Positions 57,162 through 64,000 of a DNA stretch of 64,000 nucleotides are shown here, one piece after another. The stretch spans positions 1 through 64,000 of the forward strand of contig JAFRYI010000008.1 in assembly GCA_017437745.1 (NCBI GenBank), in the 5' to 3' direction. The DNA is from Bacillota bacterium (GTDB lineage Bacteria > Bacillota > Clostridia > Peptostreptococcales > Anaerovoracaceae). The position numbers were made by a program, and so were the translations under genes. Within the stretch, counting starts at the first letter, position 1; every line of letters begins with the position of its first letter. The notes below the pieces were generated by a model. It was given only the letters and a program-made list of their open reading frames with translations, was not told the DNA's origin and made no database searches.

Positions 57162-58940
57162 ATGTCCGGCAAAAACTACTCGAAAGCGGTCGAAGACATA
57201 AAATCGACTGTAAACATCGTCGACGTGATAGGGAGCGCGATCACTCTGAAGCGCTCCGGTTCCGGCTACATGGCGTGCTGTCCTTTCCACAAGGAGAAGA
57301 CGCCTTCTTTCTCCGTGTCCGAAAGCAAGGGCTTCTATCATTGCTTCGGCTGCGGCGAACACGGCGACGTCATTAAGTTCGTCGAGAAGTATTATAATCT
57401 GGACTTCCAGTCAGCCGTCGAAAAGCTCTGCTCCCAGTACGGCATAACGATAGAAGAGACGATCGGGCCCTCGGATAAGAAAAAAGAGGAGTACTACGAG
57501 GCAAACAAGCAGGCCGCAAGGTACTTCTTCGACAGGCTCAGCAAGAGCGCCAACAAGGGCTACGATTACATGAGCGGAAGAGGCCTTACCGCGAAAACGC
57601 TTCAGTTCTTCGGCATAGGATACACCGGAGAGGACTGGACCGGACTGGTCGACACCCTTACGAAGAACGGCGTACGTAAAGACGTGCTGCTGGAACTTGG
57701 CCTTGCCGCCGAAAAGAACGGAAGGCTCTACGACAAGTTCCGCGGCAGAGTCATCTTCCCGATAATCAACGTCCGGGGCAAGGTGATAGGCTTCGGCGGC
57801 CGCATTATAGGCGACGGAGAGCCTAAGTATCTGAACTCCCCGGAATCCGCGGTCTATCAGAAGAAGTACAACCTTTACGGTCTGAACAGGTCCAAGGACG
57901 CGGTAATAAGGGAGGGTTTCGCCATACTCGTGGAAGGCTACATGGACTGCGTAAGTCTTTATCAGGCAGGTGTGGAGAACGTTGCCGCAAGCTGCGGGAC
58001 CGCGCTGACTCCGGAGCAGGCCAAACTACTTAAACGCTACGCTAAAAACATCGTGCTCTGCTATGATTCTGACAACGCAGGGATCAACGCCGCTCTCAGG
58101 GGCATAGACGTTCTGCGTGAGGCCGGCCTGGACGTAAGAGTCCTTAACGTGGACGACGGCAAGGACCCGGACGAGTACATCAAAAAGCACGGTAAGGACG
58201 CGTTCCTGGATCTGATGAACAGGAAAGCCATCCCCGGTGTGGAATACAAAGTAAATATACTTAAGCGCTCCTACGATCTTAAGGATCACACCCAGGGCAT
58301 AAAGTTCCTTAAGGAACTGGCCTCGGTGATAAAGGCGCTGTCCCCGGTGGAGGCCGACATCTACATCCAGAAGTATTCGAAGGAATTCGGAATATCCGAG
58401 GGGGCTCTGCGTCGCGAGGTGGAACAGTCCACCGGAGAGAAGACCTCGGACGTACCGGTGCGCCGGACCGCGCATCCCGAAGAGCCGGAAAAGACCAGGC
58501 AGCCAAGCCGTACGCAGCTTAACGTGGAACACATGCTGATAAGGCTGATAATGCTCAGACCTTCGTTCTACGAGCGCATCGGAGCTTACCCGGAAGCTTT
58601 CGTCAGCGACAGAGGCAAGTCTGTCATCGCCGCAGTCGGAAACTTCTACAAGGACGGCGAACTGGACACGGACGCTCTTAAGAACGACCTGTCGGACGAG
58701 GATCTTATCTATCTGGACAGGATAGAGGAAAAGATACAGCTGGGCGAAGATCTCGAAAAGTCCTTCATGGACTGCTTAAGCAGGCTTGAGAGCGCCAGAA
58801 GGGCCGCCAGGATAGAGGAGATAGACGCTATCATAGACATGTCCGATACGCTTCCGGAGGAATCTCTGGATCAGGAATACATAAACAAGCTGCTGATGGA
58901 AAAGCAGCAATTGATAATCAGAAACAAAGGAGAGAACTGA
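57162..58940 (+). CDS. dnaG: DNA primase
   Basis: This 592-residue enzyme makes RNA primers for replication. The zinc finger ligands are C40, H43, C61 and C64. The TOPRIM domain has [11 protein letters not shown] and [10 protein letters not shown]-terminal helicase-binding region follows. The start ATG sits just behind a strong hairpin that includes its ribosome binding site. It overlaps rpoD by one base. Confidence 0.97.
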   Translation: MSGKNYSKAVEDIKSTVNIVDVIGSAITLKRSGSGYMACCPFHKEKTPSFSVSESKGFYHCFGCGEHGDVIKFVEKYYNLDFQSAVEKLCSQYGITIEETIGPSDKKKEEYYEANKQAARYFFDRLSKSANKGYDYMSGRGLTAKTLQFFGIGYTGEDWTGLVDTLTKNGVRKDVLLELGLAAEKNGRLYDKFRGRVIFPIINVRGKVIGFGGRIIGDGEPKYLNSPESAVYQKKYNLYGLNRSKDAVIREGFAILVEGYMDCVSLYQAGVENVAASCGTALTPEQAKLLKRYAKNIVLCYDSDNAGINAALRGIDVLREAGLDVRVLNVDDGKDPDEYIKKHGKDAFLDLMNRKAIPGVEYKVNILKRSYDLKDHTQGIKFLKELASVIKALSPVEADIYIQKYSKEFGISEGALRREVEQSTGEKTSDVPVRRTAHPEEPEKTRQPSRTQLNVEHMLIRLIMLRPSFYERIGAYPEAFVSDRGKSVIAAVGNFYKDGELDTDALKNDLSDEDLIYLDRIEEKIQLGEDLEKSFMDCLSRLESARRAARIEEIDAIIDMSDTLPEESLDQEYINKLLMEKQQLIIRNKGEN

Positions 58941-60070
58941 TGGCATTCGATTTTGATGACGACAAGAAAATGGAACAGCTTACCGCTTTTCTTGAGAAAG
59001 CTAAGAAGGACGGAGTCGTAAGCGAGTACGAGATAGACGAGCTCGTCGGAGAATACGATCTGGACCAGAGCAGCCGCGATACTATCATAGAGACACTGGA
59101 GTCTTCCGGCGTAGAGGTCACCGGCGCGATCACCGAAGAGGATTTCGACGACATGCTTGATCTGGACGCCGACGAGGAGGAGTTCGAGGACATAGTCAAG
59201 GATGCCGAGGAAGACACTTTCGAGGACATCGAAAAGAACATGGCCATTGACGACCCTGTCCGCATGTACCTTAAGGAGATAGGCAAGGTGCCTCTTCTCA
59301 CGGCCGACGAGGAACTGGAGCTTGCCAAGCGCATGGAAGAGGGCGACGAGGAAGCCAAGAAGAAACTCTGCGAAGCGAACCTTCGTCTTGTAGTTTCCAT
59401 TGCGAAGAGATACGTCGGCAGAGGAATGCAGTTCCTTGATCTCATCCAGGAAGGCAACCTCGGCCTCATAAAGGCTGTCGACAAGTTCGACTGGCATAAG
59501 GGATTCAAGTTCTCCACCTACGCTACCTGGTGGATAAGACAGGCCATAACCAGATCCATCGCCGATCAGGCCAGGACCATAAGGATCCCCGTACACATGG
59601 TGGAAACGATCAACAAACAGATAAGGATAACCAGGCAGCTGCTCCAGGAACTCGGAAGAGATCCTTCTCCGGAAGAGATAGCCAAGGAGATGGAGATCCC
59701 CGTGGAGAAGGTCCGCGAGATATCTAAGATAGCTCAGGAACCTGTATCCCTGGAGACTCCTATAGGCGAGGAGGAAGATTCGCACCTCGGAGACTTCATC
59801 CCGGACGAGGACGTTCCGTCTCCTGCTGACGCAGCGGCGTTCTCCATGCTCAAGGACCAGCTTAACGAGGTCCTGGCTACTCTTACCGACAGGGAACAGG
59901 AAGTGCTGAGACTGCGCTTCGGTCTTGACGACGGGCGCCAGAGGACGCTGGAGGAAGTCGGCCAGCAGTTCAACGTTACAAGAGAGCGTATCAGACAGAT
60001 AGAGGCCAAGGCTCTGCGCAAGCTCCGCCATCCCAACAGATCCAGAAGACTTAAGGATTACCTCGAATAA
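58940..60070 (+). CDS. rpoD: primary sigma factor SigA/RpoD
   Basis: This is a 376-residue housekeeping sigma factor. An acidic N-terminal region 1.1 (to about 100) precedes region 1.2 ([17 protein letters not shown]), region 2 ([31 protein letters not shown] and [13 protein letters not shown]), region 3 and region 4 ([27 protein letters not shown]). Its -10-reading helix is standard, consistent with the TATAAT boxes seen across the window. Confidence 0.98.
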   Translation: MAFDFDDDKKMEQLTAFLEKAKKDGVVSEYEIDELVGEYDLDQSSRDTIIETLESSGVEVTGAITEEDFDDMLDLDADEEEFEDIVKDAEEDTFEDIEKNMAIDDPVRMYLKEIGKVPLLTADEELELAKRMEEGDEEAKKKLCEANLRLVVSIAKRYVGRGMQFLDLIQEGNLGLIKAVDKFDWHKGFKFSTYATWWIRQAITRSIADQARTIRIPVHMVETINKQIRITRQLLQELGRDPSPEEIAKEMEIPVEKVREISKIAQEPVSLETPIGEEEDSHLGDFIPDEDVPSPADAAAFSMLKDQLNEVLATLTDREQEVLRLRFGLDDGRQRTLEEVGQQFNVTRERIRQIEAKALRKLRHPNRSRRLKDYLE

Positions 60071-60081
60071 AGGAGCCTTCA

Positions 60082-60801
60082 TTGAACAAGCCCGTACTTA
60101 CCGAAAGAATGCAGGCGATAGAAGACATGGTCCTGCCCGGACTGCCTGTGGCGGACATAGGCACGGACCACGGGATCATTCCTGCGGACATTCTGCTGAA
60201 AGGCATCTGCCCGTTCGCGGTCCTTACGGACATCAATTCCGGACCTCTGGAAAAATGCCGGGAGAATCTTAAGGCTTTCGGCGTGGATCCTTCGAAGTTC
60301 AGCATACTGCAGGGCGACGGCTTCGATCCCGTAGGAGACGGCGGGTTCGGCACAGTCATCGCGGCGGGAATGGGCGGAGAGCTGATCACCGGCTTTTTTG
60401 AAGAGACAGGATGGTCTGTGAAGCGTTCTGCGGGAGAGCCTCTGGCGAAGCGTTTCGTCCTTCAGCCAAGAACTCACGCGGACGACCTGAGATCGTATCT
60501 AACCGAAGACGAGTTCAGACTGTGCGATTATAAGCTCGCGAAGGAGCGCGGACGCATCTGCGAAGTATTCGCCGTCGAACCTTGCGCCGCCGGACAGCTG
60601 CGCCCGGACTGCGGTCTGGTCTCGGAATTCCTGCTGCAGAAGAACGATCCTCTGATCGCGGAATTCATCGACGGAAAGATACGCAAGGCGCGCAGGATAG
60701 CTGAGAACGCTTCCGGATCAGAAAGGCCTGACGCTAAGTACGCCGCTGAGATATGGAATACCGTGGCCGGCCAGCTGGAGGAGATCAGGAGAAACATATG
60801 A
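60082..60801 (+). CDS. trmK: tRNA (adenine-22-N1)-methyltransferase TrmK
   Basis: This 239-residue class I SAM methyltransferase forms m1A22 in tRNA. The SAM motif is PVADIGTDHGIIPADIL, followed by TDINSGPLEKCREN and AAGMGGELI. The start is TTG at 60082 behind AGGAG. The order rpoD-trmK-nif3 is common in Firmicutes. Confidence 0.93.
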   Translation: MNKPVLTERMQAIEDMVLPGLPVADIGTDHGIIPADILLKGICPFAVLTDINSGPLEKCRENLKAFGVDPSKFSILQGDGFDPVGDGGFGTVIAAGMGGELITGFFEETGWSVKRSAGEPLAKRFVLQPRTHADDLRSYLTEDEFRLCDYKLAKERGRICEVFAVEPCAAGQLRPDCGLVSEFLLQKNDPLIAEFIDGKIRKARRIAENASGSERPDAKYAAEIWNTVAGQLEEIRRNI

Positions 60802-61577
60802 AAAAACAGGTCCTTCTGGACATACTGAATAAGATAGCGCCTTTCGAGCTTGCGGAAGACTGGGACAACTGCGGAATGCAGGTGGACCTCGGCAAGGAAG
60901 AGATCGATAAGGTCTATATAGCGCTGGAGCTATCGGACGATGTGATCGAAAAGGCTGCGGAATGCGGTGCGGACATGATAATTACCCATCATCCGCTGCT
61001 GCTGCCGCGTTTCGAATACAGTTGCGTCAGCTCTGCCGATCCCGTCGGAAGGTGGATGATAAGCCTTATAGAAAAAGGCATTGAGATGTGTTCTTTACAC
61101 ACATGCTACGACGCTGCTGCGGGAGGACTCAACGATCAGCTCCCGAAGCTGCTGGGCCTTAGGAACGTAGAGGTCATTGCCGGAAACATAGCCCGCATGG
61201 GCACACTTCCCGAACCTGAAAAGATGGTCAGGTTCGAGAAGACCGTATCCGAAGTACTGGGACATCCCATAGGAGCTAAGAGCTTCGGAGACAAGGACAG
61301 AATGGTCAGCAAGGTCGCTGTCTGCACCGGAACGGGCGAGGACTACTGGAGAGAAGTCGTCGCGTCCGGAGCCGACGTCTATGTTACCGGAGACCTGGGC
61401 CATCACGAAGCGGGATATTTAAAACAGACCGGCACATGCTGCGTGTCCGCGGGCCACGCGGGAACGGAATGGATATTCGTTCCTTGCTTCAGCTACCAGC
61501 TGGAGATGGAATCCGTAGGCAGACTGGAGATAATACAGCATCCTGATCATCAGGAAACTTTCGAAAGAAACATCTGA
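60798..61577 (+). CDS. Nif3-like dinuclear metal protein (YqfO family)
   Basis: This is a 259-residue Nif3 family protein with a dinuclear metal centre. Ligands lie in IITHHPLLL, CSLHTCYDAAAGGLND and the late GHAGTEW. LAEDWDNCGMQV is the usual N-terminal block. The ATG overlaps the trmK stop. Some family members act as GTP cyclohydrolase-like or DNA-binding proteins, but the cellular role is unsettled. Confidence 0.92.
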   Translation: MKKQVLLDILNKIAPFELAEDWDNCGMQVDLGKEEIDKVYIALELSDDVIEKAAECGADMIITHHPLLLPRFEYSCVSSADPVGRWMISLIEKGIEMCSLHTCYDAAAGGLNDQLPKLLGLRNVEVIAGNIARMGTLPEPEKMVRFEKTVSEVLGHPIGAKSFGDKDRMVSKVAVCTGTGEDYWREVVASGADVYVTGDLGHHEAGYLKQTGTCCVSAGHAGTEWIFVPCFSYQLEMESVGRLEIIQHPDHQETFERNI

Positions 61578-61583
61578 CGCGGT

Positions 61584-61973
61584 GCGCGTCGTCACGAGCA
61601 GTCCAGACGGTCGCCGGCACGGGAGGGATCCCGTGCGGGAGGAAAGTCCGGGCTCCGCAGGGCAAGGATGCCGGCTAACGGCCGGTGGGAGCGATCCTAA
61701 GGAAAGTGCAACAGAAAACAACCGCCGCAAACAGCGGTAAGGGTGAAAAGGCAGGGTAAGAGCCTACCGGGTCTGTGGTAACACAGACCGTCAGTGTAAA
61801 CCCCATCCGGAGCAAGACCAAGAAGGGAGGCGATTCCGAAAGGATAATGCCTGAAAGGGGGCTGCCCGTCCCTTCCCGAAAGGTAGGTCGCTCGAGACCT
61901 ATGGCAACATAGGCCCTAGAAAGATGACCGTCCACGACAGAACCCGGCTTACGGGCTGCTCGTGACGACGCGC
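61584..61973 (+). ncRNA. rnpB: RNase P RNA, type A
   Basis: This RNA of about 390 nt is the catalytic part of RNase P, which matures tRNA 5' ends. The P1 stem is long (61584 onward pairing with 61956-61973). The conserved GAGGAAAGTCCGGGCTCC (61640 region), the CR-II/III core AGGAAAGTGCAACAGAAA and CR-V AGAAAGATGACCGTCCACGACAGAACCCGG are all recognisable. It fits tightly between nif3 and the exonuclease gene. Confidence 0.95.
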
Positions 61974-61993
61974 ATTGAACGAAGAGGAAAGAC

Positions 61994-62752
61994 ATGAAGA
62001 TCATAACCTGGAACGTCAACGGAATACGAGCCTGCATGGGAAAAGGAATGATCGAGTTTTTCAGATCCGAAGATCCCGACATATTCTGCCTGCAGGAGAC
62101 CAAGGCTCAGCCGGATCAGGTCGACCTGTCCGCGGAGTTTCCGGAGTACAGACAGTACTGGAACAGCGCGGAAAAGAAAGGCTATTCCGGAACGGCGATA
62201 TTCACAAAAGAAGAGCCTCTTTCTGTACATTACGACATAGACGCGGAAGGGCACGACAAGGAGGGAAGGGCGATAACGCTGGAATTCCCGGACTTCTACA
62301 TGGTCACTAATTATACGCCCAACTCCCAGAACGAGCTTGCCCGACTGGATTACAGACTCTCCTGGGAGGCCGCCAACAGGGAGTATCTTAAGAAGCTGGA
62401 CGCGAAGAAGCCGGTTATAATGTGCGGAGACCTCAACGTGGCGCACAACGAGATTGATCTTAAGAACCCTGATACCAATCACCATAACGCAGGCTTTTCC
62501 GACGAGGAGAGGGCGGCGTTCGGACAGCTTCTGGACTGCGGCTTCACGGACTCCTATCGGTATCTGTATCCGGACAAAGTGGAGTACAGTTGGTGGAGCT
62601 ACCGCATGAGAGCCCGCGAAAGGAACGTGGGATGGAGGATAGATTATTTCGTTGTCTCTAACCGCATAGCAGATAAGATAAGGGACGTGATCATCCGCGG
62701 AGACGTCATGGGCTCCGACCACTGTCCGGTAACGCTTGATATCGACCTCTGA
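61994..62752 (+). CDS. xth: exodeoxyribonuclease III / AP endonuclease
   Basis: This 252-residue enzyme cuts abasic sites in base-excision repair. TWNVNGIRA, CLQETKAQ, CGDLNVAHNEIDLKNP and the closing GSDHCPVTL are the metal- and phosphate-binding motifs. GAGG precedes the ATG. It pairs functionally with the OGG glycosylase at 45.3 kb. Confidence 0.96.
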   Translation: MKIITWNVNGIRACMGKGMIEFFRSEDPDIFCLQETKAQPDQVDLSAEFPEYRQYWNSAEKKGYSGTAIFTKEEPLSVHYDIDAEGHDKEGRAITLEFPDFYMVTNYTPNSQNELARLDYRLSWEAANREYLKKLDAKKPVIMCGDLNVAHNEIDLKNPDTNHHNAGFSDEERAAFGQLLDCGFTDSYRYLYPDKVEYSWWSYRMRARERNVGWRIDYFVVSNRIADKIRDVIIRGDVMGSDHCPVTLDIDL

Positions 62753-62776
62753 TCCGAGCGTATCAACAGAGTAAAC

Positions 62777-62810
62777 AAAAGACCGCGCGTATGTCCGCGC
62801 GGCCTTTTTG
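62777..62810. terminator. bidirectional terminator
   Basis: AAAAGACCGCGCG faces CGCGCGGCCTTTTT (one mismatch). It lies between convergent xth and rubrerythrin genes. Confidence 0.85.
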
Positions 62811-62831
62811 TGTTCCTGTTTCAGATCAGTA

Positions 62832-63371
62832 TCAGTAATTCTCGACCCTCAGCTCGAAGTATGCCTTCGGGTGAGCGCATACCGGGCATTCTTCCGGAGC
62901 CTTGGAGCCAACTACGATATGTCCGCAGTTCCTGCACTCCCAGACCTTTACTTCGCTGCGCTCGAAGACCTTCGCGGTCTCGATGTTCTTAAGCAGCGCT
63001 CTGTAGCGTTCTTCATGAGCCTTTTCTATCGCAGCTACTCCTCTGAACTTCTCGGCAAGTTCCGGGAATCCCTCTTCGTCGGCGACCTTTGCGAAGCCTG
63101 CGTACATGTCGGTCCACTCGAAGTTCTCGCCGTCGGCAGCCGCGGAAAGGTTGGCGGAAGTATCGCCTATGCCGTCGAGCTCCTTGAACCAGAGCTTCGC
63201 GTGCTCCTTTTCGTTAAGAGCGGTCTTGGAGAACAGCTCAGCTATCTGCTCAAATCCTTCCTTCTTTGCTTTCGAAGCGAAATAATCGTATTTGTTTCTG
63301 GCCTGGGACTCTCCCGCGAAAGCGGTCAGGAGATTCTGTTCGGTCTTTGTTCCTGCGTATTTGTTTGCCAT
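62832..63371 (-). CDS. rbr: rubrerythrin
   Basis: This is a 179-residue classical rubrerythrin, with the ferritin-like diiron domain first ([46 protein letters not shown]) and the rubredoxin domain last ([24 protein letters not shown]). It reduces hydrogen peroxide in anaerobes. AAGGAGG precedes the ATG. It complements the reverse rubrerythrin at 25.4 kb. Confidence 0.97.
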   Translation of the reverse strand: MANKYAGTKTEQNLLTAFAGESQARNKYDYFASKAKKEGFEQIAELFSKTALNEKEHAKLWFKELDGIGDTSANLSAAADGENFEWTDMYAGFAKVADEEGFPELAEKFRGVAAIEKAHEERYRALLKNIETAKVFERSEVKVWECRNCGHIVVGSKAPEECPVCAHPKAYFELRVENY

Positions 63372-63459
63372 GATCCTTCCTCCTTATTTCAATGGTTTCA
63401 TCTGCAAGAAGATTATAGCATAAACACATCGTCATATTAACCCATTCTGTGGCTTTGGC

Positions 63460-63488
63460 AACAAAAAAGCCCCAGAATACGCCGGGGC
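63460..63488 (-). terminator. terminator of the CorC/HlyC-type gene
   Basis: GCCCC pairs with GGGGC around CAGAATACGCC. On the minus strand the stem runs into TTTTTTG, just past the stop codon at 63499. Confidence 0.8.
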
Positions 63489-63498
63489 ATAAATGCTG

Positions 63499-64000
63499 TC
63501 AGTCTTCTTCTATAGGAAGCCGTTCTACAAGCAGTCGTTCTACTCGCCGCTCGTCTATATCCAGAATGGTAACTTTCAGGTCTTCGTCCTCGAAGGTGTC
63601 TCCGTTTACGGGGTAGGTCTCGAAATGTTCCAGGGCCCATCCGCCTACGGTGTCCGAATCGCTTTCGAACTCGTCCGGATCGATCCCCACCGTCTCGCAG
63701 AAATCGTCTATTCCAAGGTCTCCGTCGAGCTCGAACAGGTTGTCGGAAAGCTCCTTTACTTCGTCTTCCTCGATCTCGTCCTCTTCGTCCCAGATCTCTC
63801 CGACTATCTCTTCCAGGATGTCCTCCATGGTAATGATGCCCAGCGTTCCGCCGTATTCGTCGCAGACGATGGCCATGTGCTGTTTGGCCTCGCGTAGCTG
63901 GTCCAGCACGGAAGTGAGCTTTGTCGTCTTATAGACGTAGAGCGGTTCCATCAGAAGGCTGCGTATGTCTATGTCTTCCGACTCGGTATATGCTTTAAGG
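63499..64000 (-). CDS. HlyC/CorC (CNNM) family transporter, C-terminal fragment
   Basis: This is the C-terminal 166 codons of a leftward gene that continues beyond the window; the frame stays open to base 64000, so the internal Met at 63951 is not its start. The sequence covers the end of a CBS pair ([34 protein letters not shown]) and the CorC_HlyC domain ([39 protein letters not shown]). Full-length relatives are magnesium or sodium export-related membrane proteins. Confidence 0.92.
   Translation of the reverse strand, partial: LKAYTESEDIDIRSLLMEPLYVYKTTKLTSVLDQLREAKQHMAIVCDEYGGTLGIITMEDILEEIVGEIWDEEDEIEEDEVKELSDNLFELDGDLGIDDFCETVGIDPDEFESDSDTVGGWALEHFETYPVNGDTFEDEDLKVTILDIDERRVERLLVERLPIEED

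Overview
The window is a gene-dense stretch of a bacterial chromosome with roughly even base composition by eye (not computed). It looks like an anaerobic member of the Bacillota, class Clostridia. Supporting signs are indolepyruvate:ferredoxin oxidoreductase, a reverse rubrerythrin plus a classical rubrerythrin, ferredoxins, many GGAGG-type ribosome binding sites, an LtaS-type polymer synthase, an L19-type leader, a type A RNase P RNA, and the dnaG-rpoD-trmK-nif3 and recN-rbgA-ruvCAB-queA gene orders. Most genes strongly prefer ATA for isoleucine; cstA, pspA, mscS and the rubrerythrins prefer ATC and look highly expressed. I cannot name the species; a Family XIII/Anaerovoracaceae-like organism is only a guess.

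Layout. 1-1000: the start of a CYTH-like gene, then a five-tRNA operon (Gln, Lys, Ser, Ser, Trp). 1000-1400: a type I toxin-antitoxin locus with a 35-residue hydrophobic peptide and a convergent antisense RNA. 1.58-1.94 kb: a small stand-alone HEPN-like protein. 1.97-8.09 kb: the most interesting unit, a promoter, a Phe/Tyr-rich leader peptide and a terminator/antiterminator pair, followed by an acyl-CoA ligase, iorA, iorB, a phenylacetate-CoA ligase and a double-ACT protein. 8.1-13.1 kb: an uncharacterised protein, cstA, three tandem CC-motif-like paralogues, a D-2-hydroxyacid dehydrogenase and a three-tRNA operon. 13.1-20.5 kb: cyclophilin, two radical SAM proteins, aldehyde dehydrogenase, a PRTase/ferredoxin/CX5R-phosphatase cluster, MscS and a TPR protein. 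20.6-26.3 kb: a CASTOR/POLLUX-like channel, an LtaS-like enzyme with a long basic tail, reverse rubrerythrin and GlsB. 26.4-33.8 kb: galactoside use (GH2, GPH symporter, GH36, galK, galM). 33.8-42.1 kb: Maf with a Cys-rich insert, a dipeptidase, TrmB, a TPM-domain protein with PspA, an unexplained long structured RNA-like element, a lipid kinase, a ROK kinase, MscL and a zinc-ribbon protein. 42-49 kb: tRNA-Leu, TraX, an aspartate aminotransferase-asnA operon diverging from an OGG glycosylase across a perfect 22-bp palindrome, a membrane protein, tRNA-Arg, a HAD phosphatase and an exonuclease-like protein. 49.4-64 kb: XerD-like recombinase, L19, argR-recN-rbgA-ruvCAB-queA, dnaG-rpoD-trmK-nif3-rnpB-xth, rubrerythrin and a truncated CorC/HlyC gene.

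How the parts fit together. The aryl-acid operon can in principle run in either direction. Its leader peptide carries three Phe and three Tyr codons just before an antiterminator, which argues for induction by Phe/Tyr starvation. That would suit aryl-acid salvage into aromatic amino acids by reductive carboxylation. The galactoside genes take beta- and alpha-galactosides to galactose-1-phosphate, with galT and galE presumably elsewhere. The aminotransferase and AsnA form an oxaloacetate to aspartate to asparagine route. Promoters with an extended -10 (TGnTATAAT) and weak -35 are common, and several place the start codon 6-7 bases after the -10, predicting leaderless mRNAs (galM, maf and the 13.7-kb radical SAM gene).

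No CRISPR array, insertion sequence, prophage or rRNA operon was seen.
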